A stretch of DNA of 11,455 nucleotides from an uncultured Bacteroidota bacterium. GTDB taxonomy: Bacteria; Bacteroidota; Bacteroidia; Chitinophagales; S012-47. The notes beneath the pieces are model-generated. The model saw only the letters and a list, made by a program, of their open reading frames with translations, did not search any database and was not told the DNA's origin. A program made the position numbers and the translations under genes. Location: contig CAJXXO010000056.1 of NCBI GenBank assembly GCA_913062655.1, positions 1 to 11,455 on the forward strand. Direction: 5' to 3'. Below are positions 1-5,707 of the stretch, piece after piece (positions within the stretch are counted from its first letter, which is position 1; every line of letters starts with the position of its first letter).

Positions 1-2
1 CA

Positions 3-134
3 CGTGCAGCAGCTATCGAAGCCGGTCGATCTATTCGGGTACTTCATCACCTCGAACAACCAGCCGACCACCCGGTGAATCTGTTTCATCCGGAAGGGCA
101 CTATCTGAAAGGGCTGGTATTGGCGGTTTCCTAA
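3..134 (+). CDS. rlmI: 23S rRNA (cytosine-C5) methyltransferase, RlmI family, C-terminal end (partial)
   Basis: The frame is open from the left edge and ends at TAA 132-134, giving the last 43 residues of a protein whose start lies outside the window. The tail contains ADHPVNLFHPEGHYLKGLVL, which closely resembles my memory of the end of E. coli RlmI/YccW (AADHPV....PEG.YLKG), including the preceding 'A..AGR' helix. Members of this family are SAM-dependent enzymes that methylate C5 of a cytosine in 23S rRNA. They carry an N-terminal PUA domain and a Rossmann-fold catalytic domain, neither of which is visible here. The gene converges on the minus-strand small secreted protein. The assignment rests only on the C-terminal 43 residues, so a paralogous RlmI-like methyltransferase is equally possible. 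Confidence 0.7.
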   Translation, partial: RAAAIEAGRSIRVLHHLEQPADHPVNLFHPEGHYLKGLVLAVS

Positions 135-165
135 AGAAAAGTAAGTATCAGGGGAGCAAGTGGCG

Positions 166-183
166 GCCCAATGGCAGTTGGGC
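166..183. terminator. Hairpin between convergent genes, possible weak terminator
   Basis: GCCCAA (166-171) and TTGGGC (178-183) form a perfect 6-bp stem with a 6-base loop. It sits 32 bases past the stop of the rlmI-like gene and 51 bases past the stop of the convergent minus-strand gene. No run of T follows on either strand, so it is not a canonical intrinsic terminator. Its place between two gene ends is the only support for the role. Confidence 0.25.
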
Positions 184-233
184 GTGGTAGTGGTTGGTGA
201 TTGAAAACAAGTGGCAGTTGATGAATGGGGCGG

Positions 234-449
234 TTACGCTATCTCAGTAGCGGTCTCTGGCATGAGGAATATCTCCGTTTCCTCTATGTAGCGAATAGAG
301 GACTTTTTCTCCTGTTTCGAAGTATCCTCATTCTTATTTTCTACCGTCTCTTTCGTCTGCTCTTTTTCCGGCTGCTCTTCAGTCGACTGTGCAAAGCCTT
401 GGGTGGCTGTGAACAGGATGAGTGCGAAAAGAATCAATAACTGTTTCAT
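234..449 (-). CDS. Small exported charged protein of unknown function
   Basis: A 71-residue protein that I do not recognise. Residues 1-20 are a clear Sec signal peptide (MKQLLILFALILFTATQGFA, cleavage likely before or after Q21). The mature part is about 50 residues. Residues 22-50 are low-complexity and rich in Glu, Lys, Thr and Gln, probably disordered. The end (SSIRYIEETEIFLMPETATEIA) is less charged and may be the functional part. The ATG at 447-449 is preceded by AAGGA with 2 bases between, a modest ribosome site. The signal peptide, the ribosome site and an adjacent perfect inverted repeat argue for a real gene over chance. It stands alone between the rlmI end and a 329-base gap. The protein is expected in the periplasm or at the surface. 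Confidence 0.6.
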   Translation of the reverse strand: MKQLLILFALILFTATQGFAQSTEEQPEKEQTKETVENKNEDTSKQEKKSSIRYIEETEIFLMPETATEIA

Positions 450-778
450 GTTCCTTCATTTGCCGGGGTATTTCATGTGAATGAAATGTAGTGGCAAAGT
501 GCCTTTCAGGGTAATTTGTACAGGAACGTTACAATTATTACGCGCTTTATGGTGTAAAAGTAACACTATATTCCTGCTTTGTCAAGGATGTTTCACAAAA
601 AACGACACAAAAAGCAAAATATTCTTACGTAGAACAGGTAAAAATGTAACCTTTTGCTTCAAGGGGTTTTCTGCATAAACAATACGATCAACCCATTTTA
701 TGGCCTTTAATTGTCTACATGAAAGAAATGCAGGTACAGATTACGAAGTCATATCCACCTAACGAAGGAGGAATGGTA
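450..778. other. Long AT-rich intergenic region without a supported gene
   Basis: These 329 bases separate the small exported protein gene from the terminator of the large secreted protein gene. Besides the inverted repeat at 470-487, the region holds a long-range repeat AAGCAAAA (612-619) / TTTTGCTT (652-659) with a 32-base loop. I see no tRNA, riboswitch or known small RNA. The open frame at 481-678 on the + strand has a Cys/Phe/Arg-rich composition unlike a real protein. The right end (761-778) has an AGGAGG-like string, but the ATG after it is too close and leads to only 17 codons. Confidence 0.5.
470..487 (-). promoter_or_regulatory. Perfect inverted repeat in front of the small exported protein gene
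   Basis: ATTTCAT (470-476) and ATGAAAT (481-487) are a perfect 7-bp inverted repeat around the loop GTGA, 20 bases upstream of the start codon at 449. On the minus strand it overlaps TACATTTC (483-490), which matches 7 of 8 positions of the Bacteroidota -7 element TAnnTTTG. No good -33 element is seen at the expected distance. It could be an operator over the promoter or a hairpin in the leader RNA. Confidence 0.35.
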
Positions 779-813
779 GATAAAACAAAAGCCCTACCGA
801 ATAGGCAGGGCTT
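779..813 (-). terminator. Strong intrinsic terminator of the secreted-protein operon
   Basis: Read on the minus strand, AAGCCCTGCC (813-804) pairs with GGTAGGGCTT (798-789) through a 10-bp stem with one G-U wobble and a TATTC loop, followed at once by TTGTTTTA (788-781). It lies 30 bases beyond the stop codon at 844-846. On the + strand the same stem has an A-C mismatch and a poorer T tract, so it acts mainly for the minus-strand gene. Confidence 0.88.
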
Positions 814-843
814 CAATATAACTTGAGTAAGTTGTGGTCGGTG

Positions 844-2418
844 TTACTTAAAATTAATGGTACCTAATCTATTCTTCCTACCCCATGTACCAAGTATCAA
901 TGCCTGATCATCTGACACTTTCACAACTTCCACAGGCCTTCCTATTACCTTCGACTCTTTTGATGAGCTTAAGAATCCCTTTTCTTGTTCTCCATTTGGT
1001 TCCATAGTCACGATAACCAATTGACTCTTCCTGGGGTTGGTAAGGTAGGCGTATGGATCTCTTTTTCCTGCAAAGAGATTCTCTGGATTGTCGTTATAGA
1101 TAAAGTGTAACTTGTCTTTATGGGGGAATAGTGCGAAAGAATTGTAGTCGTTCGTTCTAACGTATTGGTACTTAGTAATCCTCTTCGACCATTCAATCTC
1201 ACCTGAAGGCTGGATCTTAATGATGGCAATATTGTTATCATGGAAGAAATTTGTTTGGGATACCTGCCCTTCTGGGGTGGTTTGTGTAAGCACAGTGACA
1301 TAGGAGTCTTCACTAACACTTATTACGCTACCATCAGCATGAAGGATTATCGCCTTGGTTTTGAATTCAGGTATATATAGGTCCTTTCCCTTACTGAGCT
1401 TTTTCTTTTTCTTTTTTTCAAATCTTTCTGTATTGTGACCTAATAAAAAATCTTCTGAAAAAGGTTGATAATTTTTTGAAAGGGCTTCTCCCGTTTCTCC
1501 ATTCATTCTTAAATAAAAAGAACCATCTAATTCGTCTTCTTTTTCATCATTATAGAAGCCGACACAAATCACTTCCTCCTCTGGATTTACAGCTATACCC
1601 ATTTGCTTTAGATATAAGTCGCCCAGCGTAATGGATAATTCACTCACTTGATCATTATTCTCTCTATAGCCTAGTAAAACATAGCTATAGTTTACTTCTC
1701 CCTTTCTTTTTTCTTTCGCCTTTTTATCGTATTTCTTGACTAGGACGTATACATTTCCCTGATTGCTTATTGTGAAGTCCTCTATTGAGGCTAGTTTCTC
1801 TTTAATCGGGATCGTGACTTCTCTACTCCACATTGTATTCATTTCTTTGTCGAGCACATGAAGGCCAAACTTCTCATTTTCTTGTTTGTCATAAGGTAAA
1901 TCGTAATACACCAGTATTCGGGAACTATCGATAGAATAATCAAATTTGAATTCACCTGAATTGATATTCCACTTTCCACTGAAGTCAATTTCCGCAACCT
2001 TTTTGATTTCTTTAGAAGGCCGAAGCCTTTTGTCATCAATCTCTTGTACAAAGAGGTAGTTCTTTTTCTGTTTTTTGTTGATGTAGGAGCTGAACAGGAA
2101 AACTTTACCGTCAAGTTGGATAGATTTCTCAAAAAACAGCGAGTTACCTTTATAATCCAGTTCAAATTCAGACTCTCTCGTTGGCTGCAATTTATTGTTG
2201 TAAGCCTTGATGCTATATTTGGTGCTAGCCAGCGTTCTGTATCTAACATAGAGAAGATAGACATGGTCATTGCCATATCCAACGATGCCTTTTAGCCGCT
2301 CCTTTTTACTAATCTTATGGATTGGACCCCAATTAACACTAGCTTGTTTTGACTTGGCTTGACCAAAGGAGGAAACGGCTAAACTTGCAATAAGAATGGT
2401 AGTTAGTAGTGCTTTCAT
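844..2418 (-). CDS. Large secreted protein of unknown function, possible beta-propeller
   Basis: A 524-residue protein with a Sec signal peptide (MKALLTTILIASLAVSSFGQ, 1-20). The start is ATG 2416-2418. An in-frame ATG at 2497-2499 would add 27 residues ahead of the signal peptide and overlap the upstream gene, so it is rejected. The mature protein shows repeated short beta-strand patterns of the type 'G.VYVLVKKYD', 'IIKIQPSGEIEWSKRI' and 'LVIVTMEPNGEQE', which suggests a repeated-blade beta-propeller. This is inference from pattern; no catalytic motif is evident. A basic tract of six lysines at about residues 334-339 sits in a predicted loop. It follows the barrel-like gene by 32 bases and shares its promoter, with a strong terminator downstream. 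Codon use is AT-rich compared with genes beyond 3.1 kb. Location is probably periplasm or cell surface. Confidence 0.8.
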   Translation of the reverse strand: MKALLTTILIASLAVSSFGQAKSKQASVNWGPIHKISKKERLKGIVGYGNDHVYLLYVRYRTLASTKYSIKAYNNKLQPTRESEFELDYKGNSLFFEKSIQLDGKVFLFSSYINKKQKKNYLFVQEIDDKRLRPSKEIKKVAEIDFSGKWNINSGEFKFDYSIDSSRILVYYDLPYDKQENEKFGLHVLDKEMNTMWSREVTIPIKEKLASIEDFTISNQGNVYVLVKKYDKKAKEKRKGEVNYSYVLLGYRENNDQVSELSITLGDLYLKQMGIAVNPEEEVICVGFYNDEKEDELDGSFYLRMNGETGEALSKNYQPFSEDFLLGHNTERFEKKKKKKLSKGKDLYIPEFKTKAIILHADGSVISVSEDSYVTVLTQTTPEGQVSQTNFFHDNNIAIIKIQPSGEIEWSKRITKYQYVRTNDYNSFALFPHKDKLHFIYNDNPENLFAGKRDPYAYLTNPRKSQLVIVTMEPNGEQEKGFLSSSKESKVIGRPVEVVKVSDDQALILGTWGRKNRLGTINFK

Positions 2419-2450
2419 GTCTGTGAATTTATTAGAAGAATTACGAGACC

Positions 2451-3017
2451 TTAAGATGGACAGGATAATACTAGTTGCATCGTTGTGGCTCCACCCCACG
2501 CTTCTCTAACCGCCTCATTGCCCAATCTGATACCTATGCCATAGGTCAGATCAAAGCCAATGCGGTCCGTAATGAATCGCTGAATACCACTAGTGGCCAC
2601 TATGTCGTTGTAGACGAAAGAGGAGTCACTCTGCTTATAGTTTCGGTGGCGGTAGTAAATACTGTAGTAGATACCATCAGGCGAAGTTGAGTGGTATAGT
2701 TTTGGTTGCAAGTGAAAACTGTAGCCTCCTGACGGCTCCTCCAAAGCGTTTACGGCTGACCCTATTGAGTATTGTAACTCGGGATTATTGTAGGGTAGCA
2801 TGATACCCGCTCCGGCCTCAATACCCACCCGGTCAAATAATATTCGCTCGTAAAAGAAAGCCGCTTCACCAATGTAAAAGCCTGTTAAGTTGAGCTTGAC
2901 AATGTTATTGCTATTGACCTCGTAATCGTCAAAAAACTGGTCTACATCATCGTCACCACTTTGTGCGGTAGAAAAGAATGATGCGGCAGTAAATAGAAAG
3001 AAAAAGAGATGTTTCAC
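2451..3017 (-). CDS. Secreted protein of unknown function, probably an outer-membrane beta-barrel
   Basis: A 188-residue protein with a signal peptide (MKHLFFFLFTAASFFSTAQ, 1-19). An acidic stretch follows (GDDDVDQFFDDYEV), then alternating hydrophobic and polar strands such as NIVKLNLTGFYIGEAAFFYER, VGIEAGAGIMLPY, GYSFHLQPKLYH, GIYYSIYYRHRNY and IGFDLTYGIGIRLG. These look like the strands and turns of a small outer-membrane barrel of the kind common in Bacteroidota. The final residues (LVLSCPS) lack the usual terminal aromatic residue, so the barrel reading is uncertain. The start is GTG (3015-3017) with no Shine-Dalgarno, but a good promoter sits at the right distance. It is the first gene of a two-gene unit with the 524-residue secreted protein. 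Composition is AT-rich. Confidence 0.75.
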   Translation of the reverse strand: MKHLFFFLFTAASFFSTAQSGDDDVDQFFDDYEVNSNNIVKLNLTGFYIGEAAFFYERILFDRVGIEAGAGIMLPYNNPELQYSIGSAVNALEEPSGGYSFHLQPKLYHSTSPDGIYYSIYYRHRNYKQSDSSFVYNDIVATSGIQRFITDRIGFDLTYGIGIRLGNEAVREAWGGATTMQLVLSCPS

Positions 3018-3044
3018 AGCGATGTATTAAGTTAATAATCGCTA

Positions 3045-3077
3045 TAAAGGTAAATGAAACTATGGGGGATTAACAAA
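3045..3077 (-). promoter_or_regulatory. Bacteroidota-type promoter of the two secreted-protein genes
   Basis: On the minus strand, TTTG (3077-3074) is followed after 21 bases by TACCTTTA (3052-3045), which matches 7 of 8 positions of the Bacteroidota -7 consensus TAnnTTTG. Transcription would start near 3038-3041, about 20 bases before the GTG start at 3017. The -33 element lies inside a 10-base-period direct repeat of ATTAACAA (3069-3076 and 3079-3086). Confidence 0.55.
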
Positions 3078-3095
3078 TATTAACAACTAAAATTA

Positions 3096-4148
3096 CTAGT
3101 CGCCAGTCCAGCTTTTACCCTCGGGCAAAACCAGGAAAGGCAAATGGGGTTCCTGGTGAAGCAGTTCCAGCAGGCGATTGGGAGGTTCCTCCATTCCATC
3201 GTCCGCTAGTGGAAAAGTACCATAATGACAGCCGATAGAGAATTTGCTGTTTACCTCTTTATGGGCTTGAATGGCTTCCTCCGGGCCAATGTGCACGGGA
3301 GACATGAACCATTTCGGTTTAAATGCACCAATAGGAAGGATGGCTACATCAATCGAGTCGTACCGTTGACCGATGGCTTTGAAAAAGTCGCCATACCCTG
3401 TGTCTCCGGCAAAATAAATTGTGCCCCAGTTACTCTCCAGCACAAATCCGGCCCAGAGTGATTTATCCCGGTCGAACAAGCCCCGGCCACTGAAGTGCTG
3501 TGACGGCATAATGCGTATCGGCAGCCCTTGTACCACCGTGTCTTCCCACCAGTCGCGCTCTGTAACATGAGACAAGCCAATAGAGCGCAGGTAGGCTGCA
3601 TTGCCTAATGGGGCGATTACTGCCGGATGGTCTCTTTCTTCCAGACGTTGAAGGGTGGTCTTGTCCAGATGATCGTAGTGATTGTGGCTGAGTACCACCA
3701 CATCGATCGGAGGCAGGTCCGCAAACCGGATACCGGGTGGGCGCATCCGCTTCGGGCCGGCAAAGGAAAAGGGACTGACCCGCTTACTCCACACCGGGTC
3801 GGTAAGGATATTCAACCCATCAACCTGGATGAGAAAGGTACTGTGATTCACGAACGTGATACGGCAGCCGCTGTCCACTTTAATGGGGGGTGGAGGGCCG
3901 GGTTCGGCATCGACATACGTCCAATCACCCTGCTCCCGGTTGACCATCCACTTCATGACATCGAGGAAACCTTTGGCCTCTACCTCACCTGCATTGACGA
4001 ATTTGGTGCCATTGAAGTGGTCGGAGGTAGGGCCCTTATAGCCGGGTGTGGAGAGCCACCAACCAATAAAAAGGGCTATGAGGATGATGGTCAGGAGTAC
4101 TCCGCCAATCACAATCATAGCCCTTTTGATTTTCTTTTGCCAGCGCAT
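3096..4148 (-). CDS. Membrane-anchored metallo-beta-lactamase-fold hydrolase, NAPE-phospholipase D-like
   Basis: A 350-residue protein. Residues 10-32 form one transmembrane helix after a basic start (MRWQKKIKR), so the catalytic domain probably faces the periplasm. Metal-binding motifs of the metallo-beta-lactamase fold are in order: SHNHYDH (154-160), H218 in SQHFSGRG, D249 in AGDTGYG, and H308 in GCHYGTF. The blocks FAGDTGY, ILPIGAFKPKWFMSPVHIGPEEA and the CHYGTF end resemble the N-acyl-phosphatidylethanolamine phospholipase D family more than UlaG or glyoxalase II. Relatives of this family hydrolyse phosphodiesters of N-acylated phospholipids, but the substrate here is inferred only. A proline-rich linker (PGPPPP, 83-88) follows the anchor region. 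The gene starts 36 bases after the desaturase stop, so joint transcription and a role in membrane lipid turnover are likely. Confidence is high for the fold and moderate for the subfamily. Confidence 0.85.
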   Translation of the reverse strand: MRWQKKIKRAMIVIGGVLLTIILIALFIGWWLSTPGYKGPTSDHFNGTKFVNAGEVEAKGFLDVMKWMVNREQGDWTYVDAEPGPPPPIKVDSGCRITFVNHSTFLIQVDGLNILTDPVWSKRVSPFSFAGPKRMRPPGIRFADLPPIDVVVLSHNHYDHLDKTTLQRLEERDHPAVIAPLGNAAYLRSIGLSHVTERDWWEDTVVQGLPIRIMPSQHFSGRGLFDRDKSLWAGFVLESNWGTIYFAGDTGYGDFFKAIGQRYDSIDVAILPIGAFKPKWFMSPVHIGPEEAIQAHKEVNSKFSIGCHYGTFPLADDGMEEPPNRLLELLHQEPHLPFLVLPEGKSWTGD

Positions 4149-4184
4149 AGGCCTTACAATGCCATCTGGCGTATTTGGTTCAGC

Positions 4185-5303
4185 TTAGGCAGCTTGCTTC
4201 GTAGGTCGCTGTGGTACCTCGGTAGCAGAACCCAACTGTTTGAGCATGCGATAGTGAGAGCCTACGGCCTCGCGCATGGTTTTGAATTCGTAATATGGGA
4301 TACCATATTCTTCTGCCGTTTCTTTCACGATCTCCGACAGTTTCGGATAGTGAACGTGGCAGATGTGGGTAAACAGGTGGTGCTCGATCTGGAAATTCAA
4401 TCCACCCACATACCAATTCAGGAAACGATTCTTTCGTGCAAAGTTGGCCGTGGTATGCAACTGGTGCACCGCCCAATTGTACTGCATCTTGCCTTCTTCA
4501 TCCGGCATGGGCTGCTCGGTATGCTCCACTACGTGGGCCAGTTGGAATACCACACTCATGATGATTCCACCTGTAAAGTGCATGACGAAGAATCCTATGA
4601 ACCATTGCCAAAGGGCAATATCCAACAATAACATGGGTAGCCCCAGCATTACAGCGTAGTACACTACCTTGGTCGTGATCAGGATAGCCCACTCTTTAGC
4701 CACATTGTCGTGCTTACCGGCTTTCAACCCCTGCTTGCTAAACTGCACCAGTTGTTTGAAATCCTTAACGGTTACCCAGAAGAAGGTCATCAAGCCGTAC
4801 AAGAACCAGGCATAAATATGCTGATAGCGGTAAATTTTCTTAGGTGGCTTGGTCACTTCCAGTTTTATCACACCTGCACCGGCAATATCACCATCCGTTT
4901 CAGGGATATTGGTGTAGGTGTGGTGCAGTACATTGTGTTGAATGATCCAATTGTAGCGGGTACCTCCAACTACATTCAGCATGTAGCCGATGATGGTATT
5001 CAGTGTCTTGTTTTTGGCGTAGGCACCGTGATTGGCATCATGCATCACACTCATACCAATACCGGCCATACCCGCACCCATAACAACGGTAGCGAGCAGC
5101 ATACCCCATAGCGGGAGCCATCCGGTCAATATCAATCCGAAAGGCACAAAATAAGTAGCCAGCATCACAAAGGTTTTAATAACCATTTGCGTATCAGCAT
5201 GGGGTGACTTCCCCGTTTCCTTGAAATACGCTTGCACGCGCTTATTCAAGGTGATGAAAAATTGTCTATTGGCTTTTGTGTTAAAGCGAATGGAAACAGA
5301 CAT
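4185..5303 (-). CDS. Membrane fatty acid desaturase (acyl-lipid/acyl-CoA, front-end-like)
   Basis: A 372-residue di-iron desaturase that inserts a double bond into membrane acyl chains using oxygen and electrons from a carrier such as ferredoxin. All three histidine boxes are present: HDANH (88-92), HNVLHH (123-128) and QIEHH (305-309). The Q in the third box, with 'W..HQLHTTANF' ahead of it, is typical of the delta-5/delta-6 (linoleoyl-CoA desaturase-like) branch. There is no N-terminal cytochrome b5 domain, as is usual for bacterial members. Hydrophobic segments near 44-86 and 205-255 fit membrane hairpins. The ATG at 5301-5303 lies 23 bases after the RRM gene stop, and the gap holds a 10-bp palindrome. 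The NAPE-PLD-like gene follows 36 bases downstream. The regiospecificity cannot be read from the sequence. Confidence 0.93.
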   Translation of the reverse strand: MSVSIRFNTKANRQFFITLNKRVQAYFKETGKSPHADTQMVIKTFVMLATYFVPFGLILTGWLPLWGMLLATVVMGAGMAGIGMSVMHDANHGAYAKNKTLNTIIGYMLNVVGGTRYNWIIQHNVLHHTYTNIPETDGDIAGAGVIKLEVTKPPKKIYRYQHIYAWFLYGLMTFFWVTVKDFKQLVQFSKQGLKAGKHDNVAKEWAILITTKVVYYAVMLGLPMLLLDIALWQWFIGFFVMHFTGGIIMSVVFQLAHVVEHTEQPMPDEEGKMQYNWAVHQLHTTANFARKNRFLNWYVGGLNFQIEHHLFTHICHVHYPKLSEIVKETAEEYGIPYYEFKTMREAVGSHYRMLKQLGSATEVPQRPTKQAA

Positions 5304-5304
5304 G

Positions 5305-5314
5305 AACTATAGTT
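5305..5314. repeat. Perfect 10-bp palindrome in the RRM-desaturase gap
   Basis: AACTATAGTT is a perfect palindrome one base upstream of the desaturase start codon, inside the 23-base gap. A site here could bind a regulator or be chance in AT-rich DNA. No second copy was noticed elsewhere in the window. Confidence 0.3.
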
Positions 5315-5326
5315 TGGTTAACAATT

Positions 5327-5569
5327 TTATTGTCGTGGTCGAGCCATGTTTACGGTCAGATCGCGGCCCTGAAAATCTGATTCGTGCAGGGCATCTATGG
5401 CGGTTTGTCCGTCTGCGTCACTCATTTCCACAAATCCAAACCCTCTGCTTCTGCCGGTCTCCCGATCCAATATGATACGCACACTGTCTACAGTGCCATA
5501 TTGCTCAAATAATACTCGTAAATCATCTTCCGTGGAACGGAAGGGGAGGTTGCCAACGTAAATTTTCAT
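5327..5569 (-). CDS. Single-RRM RNA-binding protein
   Basis: An 80-residue protein that is one RNA recognition motif and little else. RNP2 is IYVGNL (3-8) and RNP1 is RGFGFVEM (42-49), with the aromatic residues that stack on RNA at Y4, F44 and F46. The beta-alpha-beta-beta-alpha-beta order is complete and the tail is short (ARPRQ), without the glycine-rich extension found in many homologues. Such proteins occur widely in Bacteroidota and cyanobacteria, where several are cold-induced; that role is known for the family and not shown here. The start is ATG 5567-5569 and the desaturase starts 23 bases after the stop. Upstream are 138 bases with a possible -7 element and a hairpin, suggesting its own promoter and a long leader. 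Confidence 0.93.
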   Translation of the reverse strand: MKIYVGNLPFRSTEDDLRVLFEQYGTVDSVRIILDRETGRSRGFGFVEMSDADGQTAIDALHESDFQGRDLTVNMARPRQ

Positions 5570-5603
5570 ACAAATTGAGGGTTGATGGATGGAATTGAAC
5601 GCA

Positions 5604-5619
5604 AAACTAGAAGTAGTTT
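5604..5619 (-). promoter_or_regulatory. Hairpin in the probable leader of the RRM gene
   Basis: AAACTA (5604-5609) and TAGTTT (5614-5619) form a perfect 6-bp stem with a four-base loop (GAAG on +, CTTC on the transcript). It sits 35 bases upstream of the RRM start codon, within the leader predicted from the -7 element at 5689-5696. The stem is AT-rich and weak, so it may be chance or a temperature-sensitive leader element. Confidence 0.25.
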
Positions 5620-5688
5620 CTTAGATAAAGTTCAGTGAGAATATACTCTAAGACTTTCATGCAGTGATCTGCTGTTGTTGCGTTGCGA

Positions 5689-5696
5689 CAAATGTA
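5689..5696 (-). promoter_or_regulatory. Candidate -7 promoter element for the RRM gene
   Basis: On the minus strand this is TACATTTG, a perfect match to the Bacteroidota -7 consensus TAnnTTTG. It lies in the 138-base gap between the exporter gene and the RRM gene. No TTG is found about 20 bases upstream, so the -33 half is missing. A start here would give a leader of about 110 bases. Confidence 0.35.
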
Positions 5697-5707
5697 AGAC
5701 AGAAAAA

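Noticed and set aside
225..440. 71-codon open frame on the + strand opposite the small exported protein
   Set aside because: Highly Arg/Leu/Phe-rich mirror of the signal-peptide gene; the minus-strand reading has a signal peptide and ribosome site.
612..659. Long-range inverted repeat AAGCAAAA / TTTTGCTT as a small RNA or terminator
   Set aside because: An 8-bp AT-rich match with a 32-base loop and no T tract is expected by chance in this region.
481..678. 65-codon open frame on the + strand in the long gap
   Set aside because: Cys/Phe/Arg-rich translation without a ribosome site, overlapping an inverted repeat; better explained as chance in AT-rich DNA.
773..826. 17-codon frame behind an AGGAGG-like string
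   Set aside because: The ribosome site is only about one or two bases from the ATG, and the frame runs through the intrinsic terminator.
2419..2499. N-terminal extension of the 524-residue secreted protein
   Set aside because: It would put 27 non-signal residues ahead of a clear signal peptide and overlap the upstream gene.
3069..3086. Direct repeat of ATTAACAA with a 10-base period as a mobile element or attachment site
   Set aside because: Only two copies, AT-rich, and part of it coincides with the promoter; no recombinase or duplicated gene end is near.
3627..4631. 334-codon open frame on the + strand across the hydrolase and desaturase genes
   Set aside because: It lies wholly antisense to two genes with intact, well-known motifs and spans their junction. 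Its translation shows no domain or ribosome site and looks like a shadow of GC-biased codons.
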